Below are positions 27,991 through 37,594 of a stretch of DNA of 64,000 bases, in pieces (position 1 is the first letter of the stretch; each line of letters begins with the position of its first letter). The position numbers were made by a program, and so were the translations under genes. The DNA comes from Nitrincola alkalilacustris (GTDB lineage: Bacteria > Pseudomonadota > Gammaproteobacteria > Pseudomonadales > Balneatricaceae), in contig NZ_WBOM01000008.1 in assembly GCF_008973755.1 (NCBI RefSeq), positions 1 through 64,000 on the forward strand, written 5' to 3'. The notes under the pieces are model-generated. The model searched no databases. It saw only the letters and a list, made by a program, of their open reading frames with translations, and had not been told where the DNA came from.

Positions 27991-29922
27991 TCAGCTTTCG
28001 GCTTCAGTCAGTGTCTGTTCCAGTTCCTCCAGTGCTTCAAGCTGTTCCAGCCACTGTATTTCGACCTGCTCCGACTGGCGCGTCTGCTCCGCCTGATCAG
28101 CCAGTAACAGCTTCAGCTTATCCTTGTTGCTGCTGTCATAGAGAGTGGGGTCGCTCAGGGCCGACTCCAACTCTCTCAGCCTGGCACTGATGCTCTCCAT
28201 CTGCTTTTCCAGCTGCTGAACTTTTTGCTTCAGCGGCCTGAGGCGAGCGCGCTGCTCAGCCTGAATCCGCTTCAGCTCCTTGCGCTCAACCGCGTTCAGT
28301 GAGCGGTTCTCGGAGGGTTGAGTGTCGCGCTGCGCTGACGGCTGCTGTGCTTTGGCCCGCTGGCTCAGCCATTTGTGGTAATCGTCCAGATCCCCCTTGA
28401 ACTCCGTCACCTCTCCGTCTGCCACCAGCATGAACTGATCCACCGTGTTTCGCAGCAGGTGTCGGTCATGTGACACCAGAATCAGGGCGCCTTCAAAGGA
28501 CTGCAGTGCCAGCGTCAGGGCATGGCGCACCTCAAGGTCAAGATGGTTGGTCGGTTCGTCGAGCAGCAGCAGGTTGGGCTTCTGCCAGGCGATCAGGGCC
28601 AGCGCCAGGCGTGCTTTCTCGCCCCCGGAAAAGCGGCCGATGGCATCCAGTGCGTCATCGCCGATAAAGCCGAAACTGCCAAGAAAGTTGCGCAGCTCCT
28701 GCTCACTGGCATCCGGCGACAGGCGCTGCAGGTGCAGCATCGCGGACGCATGCATATCCAGAGCTTCCAGTTGATGCTGTGCAAAGTAGCCTATCTTCAG
28801 ATGCTCACCCTGCTGGCGCTCACCGCTCTGCTGTGAGATCAGGCCAACGAGTGTCTTGATCAGGGTCGATTTACCTGCACCATTCGGGCCGAGCAGGCCG
28901 ATACGCTCTCCCGGTGCCAGATTCAGGCTGACCTGTCTGAGAATGATCTTGTCGGGATAACCGAGATCCGCTTTATGCATCGACAGCAGAGGGAAGGAGA
29001 GTTTGCTGCTGCATTCGAAGCTGAAACTGAAGGGGCTGTCGACATGTGCCGGTGCTATCTGCTCCATGCGTTCAAGCTCTTTCAGGCGGCTTTGCGCCTG
29101 TTTGGCTTTGGTCGCCTTGGCACGAAAGCGGCGCACGAACTGTTCTATCTGTGCTACCCGTTCCTGCTGCTTCTCATAGGAGAGTTGCTGTTGTGACAGG
29201 CGCTCGGCACGAATATGTTCGAAGGCGCTGTAGTTACCCTTATACAGCGTGAGCTGTTCAGCCGACATGTGCACGATATGGCCCATCACATTGTCGAGGA
29301 AGTCACGGTCATGCGAGATCAGCAGCAGCGTTCCCGGATAGCTGCGCAGCCACTGCTCCAGCCACATGATGGCGTCCAGATCCAGATGGTTGGTCGGTTC
29401 GTCGAGCAGCAGCAGGTCGGAACGGGACATCAGTGCGCGGGCCAGGTTGAGTCGTATGCGCCAGCCGCCGGAAAACTCTCCGACACGCCGTGCGGCATCC
29501 GACGGAGCAAAGCCCAGTCCTGCCAACAGCTGGTGCCCACGGGATTCGGCACGGTAACCGTCAGCCGATTCGAGCTCTGCGTGCAGTTCTGCAATACGGC
29601 TTGCCTGATGTTCCTCTTCGGCCACTGCGAGCTGTTGTTGAATCCGGCGCAGGCGCTGGTCACCATCCAGTATATAATCGATCGCTGTGCGGCTGGTTTC
29701 GGCCACCTCCTGTGCCATGTGCGCGATAGTGATGCCGGATGGCATCTCCAGATCACCGGCATCGGCATGCAGCTCGCCAAGCAGCAGTTTGAAGAGGCTT
29801 GATTTACCCACGCCATTGGCGCCGACTATGCCGACTTTCCAGCCGTTATGCAGTGTCAGATTGGCTTGTTCAAGCAGGCGCTGAGCGCCACGATGTATGC
29901 TAAGGTTCTGTAGTCTGATCAT
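27991..29922 (-). CDS. yheS: ABC-F family ATPase (YheS-like)
   Basis: A soluble protein of 643 residues with two ABC domains, Walker A GANGVGKSS and GPNGAGKST, signatures GEFSGGWR and GRFSGGEK, and Walker B LLLDEPTNHLD twice. The interdomain linker is arginine/glutamine-rich (QQQLSYEKQQERVAQIEQFVRRFRAKATKAKQ). A C-terminal coiled coil (~540-640) matches YheS. ABC-F proteins act on the ribosomal E site. There is no membrane domain. It ends convergently 3 bp from the HDOD gene. Confidence 0.92.
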   Translation of the reverse strand: MIRLQNLSIHRGAQRLLEQANLTLHNGWKVGIVGANGVGKSSLFKLLLGELHADAGDLEMPSGITIAHMAQEVAETSRTAIDYILDGDQRLRRIQQQLAVAEEEHQASRIAELHAELESADGYRAESRGHQLLAGLGFAPSDAARRVGEFSGGWRIRLNLARALMSRSDLLLLDEPTNHLDLDAIMWLEQWLRSYPGTLLLISHDRDFLDNVMGHIVHMSAEQLTLYKGNYSAFEHIRAERLSQQQLSYEKQQERVAQIEQFVRRFRAKATKAKQAQSRLKELERMEQIAPAHVDSPFSFSFECSSKLSFPLLSMHKADLGYPDKIILRQVSLNLAPGERIGLLGPNGAGKSTLIKTLVGLISQQSGERQQGEHLKIGYFAQHQLEALDMHASAMLHLQRLSPDASEQELRNFLGSFGFIGDDALDAIGRFSGGEKARLALALIAWQKPNLLLLDEPTNHLDLEVRHALTLALQSFEGALILVSHDRHLLRNTVDQFMLVADGEVTEFKGDLDDYHKWLSQRAKAQQPSAQRDTQPSENRSLNAVERKELKRIQAEQRARLRPLKQKVQQLEKQMESISARLRELESALSDPTLYDSSNKDKLKLLLADQAEQTRQSEQVEIQWLEQLEALEELEQTLTEAES

Positions 29923-29941
29923 GCGGGGATTTTAACACAGG

Positions 29942-30475
29942 ATGTCCATTCACAACCCTCTTTGGTGCTATGCCATCGCACTTTATCAACGGCCCGGCGT
30001 TGAGGATTCAGCTCTTGCACTCCAGGCGCGGGGATTGAGTGTCAATCGTCTGCTGCTGTGCTGCTGGCTGGGGCAAACAGGCCGTCGGCTTCAGCCTGAT
30101 CAGTTGACAGAGGCTGATCAGTGGCGGGAGTCGGTTCTGGAGCCACTGCGTACGTTGCGTTATCGGGTCAGATCGATGCGTGATGATGCGGATCTGGATG
30201 AGTGCTATCAGCAGCTTAAACAGGCAGAGCTGGCGGCTGAACAGGTCGAGCTGCAGCGGTTATGGCAAGGTTGCATGCATTGGTCGACAGCAGATAAGGA
30301 GTCAGAGCCCCTGATGTTGGCACGGGAGAATATCGACATCTATCTGGCGCAGTTGGAGCAAGTGCCGGGTGGAGAGTGTCTGGCAGAGGTACAGTGCCTG
30401 CTGGGACTCGCTTTTCCTGTCGCAGACTGCGATGATAGGCCACCGGAGGCAGATCAGACTGAACTTTCACCCTGA
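29942..30475 (+). CDS. TIGR02444 family protein
   Basis: A 177-residue conserved protein of unknown function. NPLWCYAIALYQRPGVEDSALALQARGLSVNRLLLCCWLGQ and the DQWRESVLEPLRTLRYRVR block are typical of TIGR02444/DUF2390. It is predicted all-helical and cytosolic. It is divergent from yheS with only 19 bp between the start codons, a neighbourhood also known in Pseudomonas. Confidence 0.85.
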   Translation: MSIHNPLWCYAIALYQRPGVEDSALALQARGLSVNRLLLCCWLGQTGRRLQPDQLTEADQWRESVLEPLRTLRYRVRSMRDDADLDECYQQLKQAELAAEQVELQRLWQGCMHWSTADKESEPLMLARENIDIYLAQLEQVPGGECLAEVQCLLGLAFPVADCDDRPPEADQTELSP

Positions 30476-30529
30476 ATGTCTCACTAAGCATAACGATGAG
30501 TTTATCCAACAGGTTTTAAGGACGTGAAG

Positions 30530-31219
30530 ATGAGAAAAACGACACTGGCGCTGATGCTCGCTGGAACGATGATGGCAGTGCCAGCGGTACATGCGGTGGA
30601 TCTGACTGATGAAGAGCAGAAGCTGAGCTACAGTCTGGGGCTGATTCTGGGCGACAGTCTGAAGCAGGATTTCGAAGTGCTGAATATGGATGCGTTTCGT
30701 GAAGGTATCGAGACCATCTATGCCGAGGGCGAGCCTTTGCTGTCGCGCGAGGAAGTCGCTGAGGTGATGCAAGCCTACCAGAAGCGCGTTGCTGATGAGC
30801 GTCGTCAGGCGTTTGAGGTGCTGTCTCAGGAAAATCTCAAGAAAGGTCAGGATTATCTGGCTGAAAATGCCAAGCGTAAGGGTGTCACCACTACCGACAG
30901 CGGCCTGCAGTATGAAGAGTTGGAAGCCGGTTCTGGCGCGTCTCCTACCGCTGCAGATACAGTCAAGGTTCACTATCGTGGCCAGTTGATCGATGGTACC
31001 GAGTTTGACAGCTCCTACTCGCGTAATGATCCAGTGTCCTTCCCGCTTAACGGTGTGATTCCCGGCTGGACCGAAGGTCTGCAGATGATGAAGGAGGGGG
31101 CCAAAAGCCGTCTCGTGATTCCGGCTGAACTGGCCTATGGTGAAGGTGGTATGGGAAATGCCATCGGCCCGAACGAAACACTGGTTTTTGAAGTCGAGCT
31201 GTTGCAGATCAATCCCTGA
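30530..31219 (+). CDS. FKBP-type peptidyl-prolyl isomerase (FkpA/Mip family)
   Basis: 229 residues with a signal peptide (~1-22, ending VHAVD), an N-terminal helical dimerisation domain (LTDEEQKLSYSLGLILGDSLKQDFE onward), and a C-terminal FKBP domain (VKVHYRGQLIDGTEFDSSY, GVIPGWTEGLQMMKEGAKSRLVIPAELAYGEGG). It should be a periplasmic folding chaperone. The ATG at 30530 is preferred to GTG 30524 because AAGGA sits 8 nt upstream. Confidence 0.94.
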   Translation: MRKTTLALMLAGTMMAVPAVHAVDLTDEEQKLSYSLGLILGDSLKQDFEVLNMDAFREGIETIYAEGEPLLSREEVAEVMQAYQKRVADERRQAFEVLSQENLKKGQDYLAENAKRKGVTTTDSGLQYEELEAGSGASPTAADTVKVHYRGQLIDGTEFDSSYSRNDPVSFPLNGVIPGWTEGLQMMKEGAKSRLVIPAELAYGEGGMGNAIGPNETLVFEVELLQINP

Positions 31220-31242
31220 TCCTCGGGCTTAGCCCTACGAAA

Positions 31243-31280
31243 ACCGGTAGCTCCGGCTACCGGTGAACTCTTGCTTTTCG
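31243..31280. terminator. Bidirectional terminator hairpin
   Basis: A perfect 9-bp stem (ACCGGTAGC / GCTACCGGT) with loop TCCG lies between the convergent FKBP and WD40 genes. A T-rich stretch (CTTGCTTTT) follows about 10 nt later. Confidence 0.65.
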
Positions 31281-31298
31281 GTGTTCAGCGCAAAGTGC

Positions 31299-32270
31299 TC
31301 AGCGCAACACGTTAAGTACGCCGTTTGATCCCAGCGCATAATAGCGCCCATCCCTGCCGAAGCTGACAGCATAGATTCCCGTACTTGTCGGGCCATAGGC
31401 CTTTAGTTTGTGTGCCTGCCAGCGTTGGAGCTGTTTTCCGTCTGCGGTATTCCAGAGTATCACTGCACCCGCTGCAGTGCCGGTCAGCAGTTGTTCAGAG
31501 TTGGAGGAAAAACGGGCGCTGAGATAGGTTGTGCGGCGCTTTATCAGTGATTCGTTCCCGCTCAGATGGTGCAGTATCTCACCGGTTTGCAGATCCCACA
31601 GGACCGCCTGATCCAGTGTTGCTGAGCTGAAAGCGATGCGATTATCCGGTGACAGTGCAACCGTATCGACAATATTACCCAGGGTGACCTGGTGCAGCAG
31701 CTCGCCACTGGCAAGATCCCACAGCCGTGTGATGTAATCGTCACTGCCTGTCAGGGCATAGCGGTTATCCAGGCTCAGGGCGACACTCCTGACCCGTGCC
31801 GGATGTCTGAGACTCTGAACGATGCCACCGTTCTTGACATCGAAATAGACAGCTTCATGGTTGGCCAGTCCCAACAGGGCATAGTCACCATTGCTGGATA
31901 GTGCCAGATCAAGAATCTCGCCGGGAGAGCTCCAGAACCAGACCGGCTCACCCGACTGCACACTCCACAACACCAGATCCTGGGGGTTGGCAGTGATGGC
32001 ATAGTCGCCTTCTGGCGAAAAGCCACTCTGGCTGATGTTGGTGAACTCGCCCTGATGATGATTCCAGTCATACAGGCGTTCATCTGTACGCGTATCCCAC
32101 AGGCTGCCGCCATGGGCGATGGAGCCTATCAGCGCATAATGGCCATCATGGGACAGGCTGGCATCAAACGCCCCCTGAACTGTGTAGCTGGCCCAGCGCT
32201 CGGGCTTGCCACCATCGCAGCCGGTCAGCAGCAACAGCAGCAGAGGCAGTGCGAGCCGGAGACGTTTCAA
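31299..32270 (-). CDS. WD40-repeat lipoprotein
   Basis: 323 residues with a lipoprotein signal (LLLLLLTGCDGG, lipobox LTGC, Cys18). About six to seven WD40-like blades follow (SPEGDYAITANPQDLVLWSVQSGE, SLDNRYALTGSDDYITRLWDLASGE, SPDNRIAFSSATLDQAVLWDLQTGE). It should be anchored in the outer or inner membrane as a beta-propeller binding platform; the partner is unknown. The start is TTG, 2 nt after the rsd stop codon, with GAGG inside the end of rsd. The two genes are therefore translationally close. Confidence 0.85.
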   Translation of the reverse strand: MKRLRLALPLLLLLLTGCDGGKPERWASYTVQGAFDASLSHDGHYALIGSIAHGGSLWDTRTDERLYDWNHHQGEFTNISQSGFSPEGDYAITANPQDLVLWSVQSGEPVWFWSSPGEILDLALSSNGDYALLGLANHEAVYFDVKNGGIVQSLRHPARVRSVALSLDNRYALTGSDDYITRLWDLASGELLHQVTLGNIVDTVALSPDNRIAFSSATLDQAVLWDLQTGEILHHLSGNESLIKRRTTYLSARFSSNSEQLLTGTAAGAVILWNTADGKQLQRWQAHKLKAYGPTSTGIYAVSFGRDGRYYALGSNGVLNVLR

Positions 32271-32272
32271 GG

Positions 32273-32746
32273 TCAGGCCTCAGTAACCTGGCTTCGGTGC
32301 GCGTTGTGTAGCACCTCGATCAACTGATCTTCTATCTCGAAACGCTCTTCCAGCTCCTCTCCCAGGTGAGACAGTGCGGCTGTAAATTCGCGCAGTTCAC
32401 TGAGTGTCGGCAGATCAAAGCCGTTAAATGAGTCGTTGAAGTCCAGTGCTACATCAGTCGAGGGCTGAATTTTCGGCAGCAGTAGTTGGGCTTTTTCAAC
32501 ACTGCCATCGGCAAAGTCACTGCCCTCGCGCAGCAGTTGCTCATATACCTCAAAGTGTCCGGATGAAAGGTAATCCATCAGCAGGCTGCAGAACTTGTCC
32601 AGCTCCAGATTCAGCTCTTCGCCGACCCGGGCTTCGGGTAAGTTGATGAAGGTGCTGATAAGCTGCTGTCGCTGCTCCAGCCACTGATCAATGATCTTGC
32701 TGACGCCACCCCATCTTTCCTTGGCGTTCCGGCATTTCTCTAACAT
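32273..32746 (-). CDS. rsd: Regulator of sigma 70 (Rsd/AlgQ)
   Basis: A 157-residue helical protein starting MLEKCRNAKERWGGVSKIIDQWL. This matches AlgQ/Rsd, including LDKFCSLLMDYLSSGHFEVYEQLL and LSHLGEELEERFEIEDQLI. It binds sigma-70 region 4 and shifts RNA polymerase toward alternative sigma factors. The ATG at 32746 is chosen because GGAG lies 8 nt upstream. A FliL-like gene diverges from it. Confidence 0.9.
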   Translation of the reverse strand: MLEKCRNAKERWGGVSKIIDQWLEQRQQLISTFINLPEARVGEELNLELDKFCSLLMDYLSSGHFEVYEQLLREGSDFADGSVEKAQLLLPKIQPSTDVALDFNDSFNGFDLPTLSELREFTAALSHLGEELEERFEIEDQLIEVLHNAHRSQVTEA

Positions 32747-32938
32747 GGTTACTTCTCCATACACTTACGGCAGTCAGCAGTTATAACACGCTTGCCGTCA
32801 CTACGCTGGAACTGAGTTGTCAGTTGTGAGCTCCAATAGTAATGCCAGACTCAAACTCCATGCAACTGAGACTGATGCTAATCTGGTGTATACTCGGCGG
32901 GTTGATCCTACAGGCTGCATCAGATCGGGAGATTAAAG

Positions 32939-33343
32939 ATGCGCGTAAAGAACCATTTTCTGTTTTTGATACTCTGTCTGGCCTTGTTGGCCAAGTCGGC
33001 CTCTGTGATAGCACAGCAGCCGGATTATCTTAACTATATCGAGCTGAAGTCCTTTGTGACCAATTTTGGCCCGAATACGGGTCCGATGCGCTTCATGAAG
33101 GCGGAGGTGACGCTGCAACTGGCGGAAAATGGCTCACACAGTGATGTCAGCAAACACATACCACAGATCCGTAATGATCTGGTGTTCCTGTTTAATGAGC
33201 AGCAGGAGTCTGATCTGGCGACGATTGAAGCCCAGGCGATTCTGGCTCAGAGGGCGTTGATTGTGGTGCAGAGCCTGCTGATAGAGGAGACCGGCAGGCC
33301 CCAGGTCAATGATCTGTTTTTCACCAGTCTGGTGATCCAGTAA
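32939..33343 (+). CDS. FliL-like protein
   Basis: 134 residues with an N-terminal signal/anchor helix (FLFLILCLALLAKSASVIA) and a FliL-type domain (FVTNFGPNTGPMRFMKAEVTLQL, HIPQIRNDLVFLFNEQ). FliL links the stator and supports torque in flagella. This copy is not among flagellar genes but beside rsd, as in some Pseudomonas genomes. It may be a stand-alone paralogue with a possibly cleavable signal. The stop codon is followed by a repeat that restates it. Confidence 0.8.
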   Translation: MRVKNHFLFLILCLALLAKSASVIAQQPDYLNYIELKSFVTNFGPNTGPMRFMKAEVTLQLAENGSHSDVSKHIPQIRNDLVFLFNEQQESDLATIEAQAILAQRALIVVQSLLIEETGRPQVNDLFFTSLVIQ

Positions 33344-33349
33344 AAGAAA

Positions 33350-33388
33350 GCTCAGTAAACGAGAGCTCAGTAATCGAGAGCTCAGTAA
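33350..33388 (+). repeat. 15-bp tandem repeat after the FliL-like gene
   Basis: Units GCTCAGTAAACGAGA, GCTCAGTAATCGAGA and a partial GCTCAGTAA begin 7 nt after the stop. A degenerate first copy (CCAGTAAAAGA) holds the real stop TAA at 33341-33343. The unit is a multiple of three, so four CAG-TAA ends appear in the same frame. Confidence 0.88.
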
Positions 33389-33430
33389 AAGGTCGGTATG
33401 AGGCCGGGTCGGGCACAGTGCCCGACCCGC

Positions 33431-34996
33431 TTACTGTGCGTTGAACTGTGCCAGAAAGGTATCGAAGTCCTGAGTATCGCTGGCCTCAATACTGCTCTGC
33501 TCAAGCAAGGACGCGTTGGCTTCGCAGGCCATTTGCTTCAGCAGCTCAGGTGGCAGGGGTGTGGCCATGATCTCATCCCTGTGCTGCTTTGACAGTGCCA
33601 GAACCCACTCATGATGACTGGTGCCAGAGGCCTGTAAAGAGGCAAGCACTTGCGCTGAAGGCGTCAGAGCACTGTTCTCCAGCTTGGCCTGTTGTGCCGC
33701 GACTGCCTGTCGATAATGCCGGGTGCCTGCAGCCTGATCCAGCAGTTGAGCAGTCATATCCACCTGCTGCAGAATTCTGGCACCCAGCACTTCCCGCGGT
33801 ACCTCTCCTTCATTGCTGAGCAGTAGCAGTCCCGGTTCCCGGCCACGATTGACAATGCGATTGTGGTTCTGCGCCAGCAGCGCGCACTCGTCATCGCTGA
33901 TGATGGCGTCGTTGCAATAGAGACAAGTGACCAGAAATGCATCCATGAAATGCGCCTGCTCCAGGCTGATACCGACCGACAGCAGTGGATTGATATCCGT
34001 GTTACGCACCTCTACATATTGAATGCCGCGCTCGCGCAGTGCATGAATCGGTTTTTCTCCTGACTCTGCCACGCGTTTCGGACGGATATCGCTGTAGTAT
34101 TCGTTTTCAATCTGCAGGATATTGCTGTTCAACTGCTGATAACTGCCATTGACCTTCACGCCGAGCTTTTCATACTGCGGATGAGGTGTGCGAATAGCCT
34201 GTTGCAAGGAGTCAGTATAGCTGCCGAGCTGATTGAAACAGATGTTCAGTGCAGACTGCGCGCGGTTAGAGTACCCCAGATCACTCATGCGCAGTGAAGT
34301 AGCCCAGGGCAGGTAAAGGGTGTCCTGGTTCAGTGTGTCGAGCTGATGATCACGTCCCTGAAGGAAGCTGCTCGACAGGGCCGGTGAAGCACCGAAGAGA
34401 TAGAGCAGCAGCCAGCTGTAACGCCTGAAGTTGCGGATCAGGGTGAAGTAGCTGGCGGAACGAAACGCCGTCATGCTGTCGAGGTTGCCGGACATCTCCT
34501 GCCAGACGGGCCAGAGCTGTTCAGGCAGCGAGAAATTATAATGAATGCCGGCAATGGTCTGCATCATCTTGCCGTAGCGGTGCTGCAGGCCAACACGGTA
34601 GATATGCTTGAGCCGTCCGATGTTGGAGTGGCCATACTCGGCGATCGGTATCTCCTCTTCCGAAAAGATATTGCAAGGCATGCTGGCACACCAGATCAAC
34701 TCCTGCTCCAGTCTGGCGTAGCTGAAACGGTGCAGATCTTCCAGATGTTGCAGCATCAGATCCGGGCGCTGGAATACCGGCGTGATGAACTCCATCAGTG
34801 CCTCAGAGTAGTCCGTGGTGATCTGGCTGTGGGTCAGTGTAGACCCCAGTGATCGTGGATGCGGTGTCTGGGCAAGTCTGCCTTGCAGGTCAACGCGCAA
34901 CCCCTCTTTCTCTATGCCATGTTGAAGTTGTGTCAGCAGACCGCTGTGGCCATGTTTGACAAGCTGGTTCAGGTGATGCTCTAGAGTGACTGACAA
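33431..34996 (-). CDS. gshA: Glutamate-cysteine ligase
   Basis: First step of glutathione synthesis, joining glutamate and cysteine with ATP. 521 residues, close to the 518 of E. coli. Diagnostic stretches are GIEKEGLRVDLQGRLAQTPHPRSLGSTLTHSQITTDYSEALMEFITPV, and later PHPQYEKLGVKV and YVEVRNTDINPLL. The start codon appears to be TTG (34994-34996). gshB is not in the window. Confidence 0.96.
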   Translation of the reverse strand: MSVTLEHHLNQLVKHGHSGLLTQLQHGIEKEGLRVDLQGRLAQTPHPRSLGSTLTHSQITTDYSEALMEFITPVFQRPDLMLQHLEDLHRFSYARLEQELIWCASMPCNIFSEEEIPIAEYGHSNIGRLKHIYRVGLQHRYGKMMQTIAGIHYNFSLPEQLWPVWQEMSGNLDSMTAFRSASYFTLIRNFRRYSWLLLYLFGASPALSSSFLQGRDHQLDTLNQDTLYLPWATSLRMSDLGYSNRAQSALNICFNQLGSYTDSLQQAIRTPHPQYEKLGVKVNGSYQQLNSNILQIENEYYSDIRPKRVAESGEKPIHALRERGIQYVEVRNTDINPLLSVGISLEQAHFMDAFLVTCLYCNDAIISDDECALLAQNHNRIVNRGREPGLLLLSNEGEVPREVLGARILQQVDMTAQLLDQAAGTRHYRQAVAAQQAKLENSALTPSAQVLASLQASGTSHHEWVLALSKQHRDEIMATPLPPELLKQMACEANASLLEQSSIEASDTQDFDTFLAQFNAQ

Positions 34997-35085
34997 AGCT
35001 CTGATCTCTGCTCGGACTTTTTATGGGTAGACACCATTATAAACCAGGAGCACTGGTTTGCAGTGTCCTCAAAGCGTCCATCTGT

Positions 35086-37368
35086 TCAGCGACCCTTGAC
35101 CAGGCCGGCTGCTCTCAGTTTATCGGCAAGACTTCCTTCCACGGTTTTCTGTGGCTCTGGTTTCTGTAGTTCTGGCTTGCTCTGCCGCATCGACTTATCA
35201 GGTGTCGCAGCAGTCTTTCCAGCCTCTGGTGCCGACTTCATCGACAGGGCAATCCTGCGGCGGGCGACATCCACCTCCACCACACGAACCTGCACGATGG
35301 CACCGCTCTGAACCACTTCGTGCGGGTCGCTGACAAAGCGATCTGCCAGCTGTGATATATGTACCAGACCATCCTGATGCACGCCGATATCCACAAAGGC
35401 ACCAAAGTTGGTGACGTTGGTCACGACGCCTTCCAACTGCATGCCTGGCTGCAGATCATTCAGTGTCTGGACCTGCTCATCGAAGTTGACCGAGCGGAAG
35501 GCCGGGCGCGGATCTCGACCGGGTTTTTCCAGCTCGCGCAGCACATCGATGATCGTGAAACGCCCATACTCAGGTGTAATCAGCGCTTCGACATCCACCT
35601 TGCTCAGTCGTTCAGCGTTGCCCAGCAACTGGTCAGGCTGGCATCCAAGCTGCTGCGCAATACGTCGCACCAGAGCATAGGACTCGGGATGCACGGCTGA
35701 ATTATCCAGCGGGTTGCGGCCATCACGGATACGCAAAAAGCCCGCACACTGTTCAAATGCCTTGGGACCGAGTCGAGGGACTTTCAGCAGTTGCTGACGA
35801 TCCTCAAAACGCCCGTGCTGTTCACGATACTGCACAATATTCTCTGCTGTGGTGCGGTTCAATCCGGCAACACGGGACAGCAGCTCACGTGAAGCGGTGT
35901 TCAGGTCCACACCGACATGGTTGACGCAATCCTCGACCACACTGTCGAGCGATTGTGCCAGTGCAGTCTGATCCACATCATGCTGATACTGGCCGACTCC
36001 GATGGAGCGCGGATCTATCTTCACCAGCTCGGGCAGAGGGTCCTGCAGCCGGCGCGCAATCGATATGCCGCTGCGCAGGCTGACATCCAGCTCCGGAAAC
36101 TCCTCTGCGGCGAGGGCGGATGCCGAATATACCGAGGCACCCGCTTCACTGACCAGCAGAGTCTGCATCTGCAGATCCTTCTCACGCGTAGCAAGCTCTT
36201 TAGCCAGTTGTTCTGTTTCACGCGAGGCGGTGCCATTGCCCACTGCGATCAGGCTGACCTTGTAACGACGGCACAGGGTCGACAGGGTATCCAGCGAATC
36301 CCTCCAGCGCTTATGGGGTACATGGGGGTAGATGGTGGCACATTCAAGTAGCTTACCGGTGGGATCAACCACTGCCACTTTAACGCCGGTGCGCAGACCA
36401 GGGTCCAGACCCAGTGTTGCTCTGGCACCTGCCGGTGGTGCCAGCAGCAGATCACGCAGGTTGCGACCGAAAACGGAGATGGCCGCATCACTGGCCTGCT
36501 CCTGTAACTGGCGTATCAGATCTGTCTCAAGCTGTGGGCGGAGTTTCTTGTCCCAACACAGCTGCAGAGTCGTCTGTAACCAGGCTGAAGAGGATGCAAA
36601 GCGCAGACGCCAGTGGTCGGCAATCAGCTCAGCCGGGTTCTGTCGGGTGTTTTCAGGCAACTGCAGGGCATATTTCAGTACCCCCTCCTGATGCCCGCGC
36701 AGTATTGCCAGCGCACGATGCGAGGGTATTTTGGCAATTGCTTCGCTGTACTCGAAATAGTCACGAAACTTGCTGTCTGGGTCCGCTTTACCGCGGGCGG
36801 CTCTGACCTGCAGCTCTCCCTGCTTCCAAAGCAGTGTACGCAGTTGTCCAATCAGATCTGCAGACTCGGTCAACTGTTCCAGCAGGATAAAGCGGGCACC
36901 CTCGAGTGCTGCTTCGGTATCATTGATACCGGCTTCGGGATTGAGGTAGCCGGATGCCAGTTTCAGCGGGTCAGAGCCAGGCTGCAGCAGTTTGTCAGCC
37001 AGTGGCTGCAGACCTGCTTCCCTTGCTTCCTGGGCCTTGTTGCGGCGCTTGGGTTTGAAGGGGAGGTAAAGATCCTCCAGACGGGCCTTGTTGTCGGCAT
37101 TACGCAGCGCTGACTCCAGTTCGGGCGTCAGATTGCCCTGGCTCTTCAGTTGCTCCAGTATGCTCTGGCGGCGCTGCTCCAGATCGCGCAGATATGCGAG
37201 TCGCTGGTGCAGGGTACGCAGCTGAATATCGTCCAGCCCACCGGTGATCTCCTTGCGGTAGCGGGCGATGAAGGGCACGGTGGCGCCGCCATCCATGAGG
37301 GCGATGGTGGCCTCGATCTGGTTCGGTCTGGCACCCAGTTCGGTGGCCAGCTGCTGGGTAATTGACAT
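35086..37368 (-). CDS. tex: Transcription accessory protein Tex
   Basis: 760 residues. The N-terminal helical domain begins at MSITQQLATELG. A YqgF/RuvX-like domain follows (LGLDPGLRTGVKVAVVD near ~335), then helix-hairpin-helix motifs (VDLNTASRELLSRVAGLNRTTAENIV) and an S1 RNA-binding domain (~650-720, VTNVTNFGAFVDIGVHQDGLVHISQL). It binds nucleic acids and RNA polymerase and helps transcription termination or rescue. The ATG at 37368 gives the family N-terminus. Confidence 0.96.
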   Translation of the reverse strand: MSITQQLATELGARPNQIEATIALMDGGATVPFIARYRKEITGGLDDIQLRTLHQRLAYLRDLEQRRQSILEQLKSQGNLTPELESALRNADNKARLEDLYLPFKPKRRNKAQEAREAGLQPLADKLLQPGSDPLKLASGYLNPEAGINDTEAALEGARFILLEQLTESADLIGQLRTLLWKQGELQVRAARGKADPDSKFRDYFEYSEAIAKIPSHRALAILRGHQEGVLKYALQLPENTRQNPAELIADHWRLRFASSSAWLQTTLQLCWDKKLRPQLETDLIRQLQEQASDAAISVFGRNLRDLLLAPPAGARATLGLDPGLRTGVKVAVVDPTGKLLECATIYPHVPHKRWRDSLDTLSTLCRRYKVSLIAVGNGTASRETEQLAKELATREKDLQMQTLLVSEAGASVYSASALAAEEFPELDVSLRSGISIARRLQDPLPELVKIDPRSIGVGQYQHDVDQTALAQSLDSVVEDCVNHVGVDLNTASRELLSRVAGLNRTTAENIVQYREQHGRFEDRQQLLKVPRLGPKAFEQCAGFLRIRDGRNPLDNSAVHPESYALVRRIAQQLGCQPDQLLGNAERLSKVDVEALITPEYGRFTIIDVLRELEKPGRDPRPAFRSVNFDEQVQTLNDLQPGMQLEGVVTNVTNFGAFVDIGVHQDGLVHISQLADRFVSDPHEVVQSGAIVQVRVVEVDVARRRIALSMKSAPEAGKTAATPDKSMRQSKPELQKPEPQKTVEGSLADKLRAAGLVKGR

Positions 37369-37594
37369 GCTTTCTGTCCTTAAAACGCTGAGTAGCACAT
37401 ACACCTGAGCTTTTGGCCCTGTGTATCAGTAGCGCTGAATGATACCGGCATTGTTTGCAATCCAGAAGGCTTGAACCAGTATCTGTTGCTTTTTTATCCG
37501 CCGAGTTCTTGGTATTCTGGGGCTCCTGTATCTCCTCACTCAAATAGACGCGTTGGGGCTTTTATCTTATCCCGATGCGCAGGAATTCTGTCCA

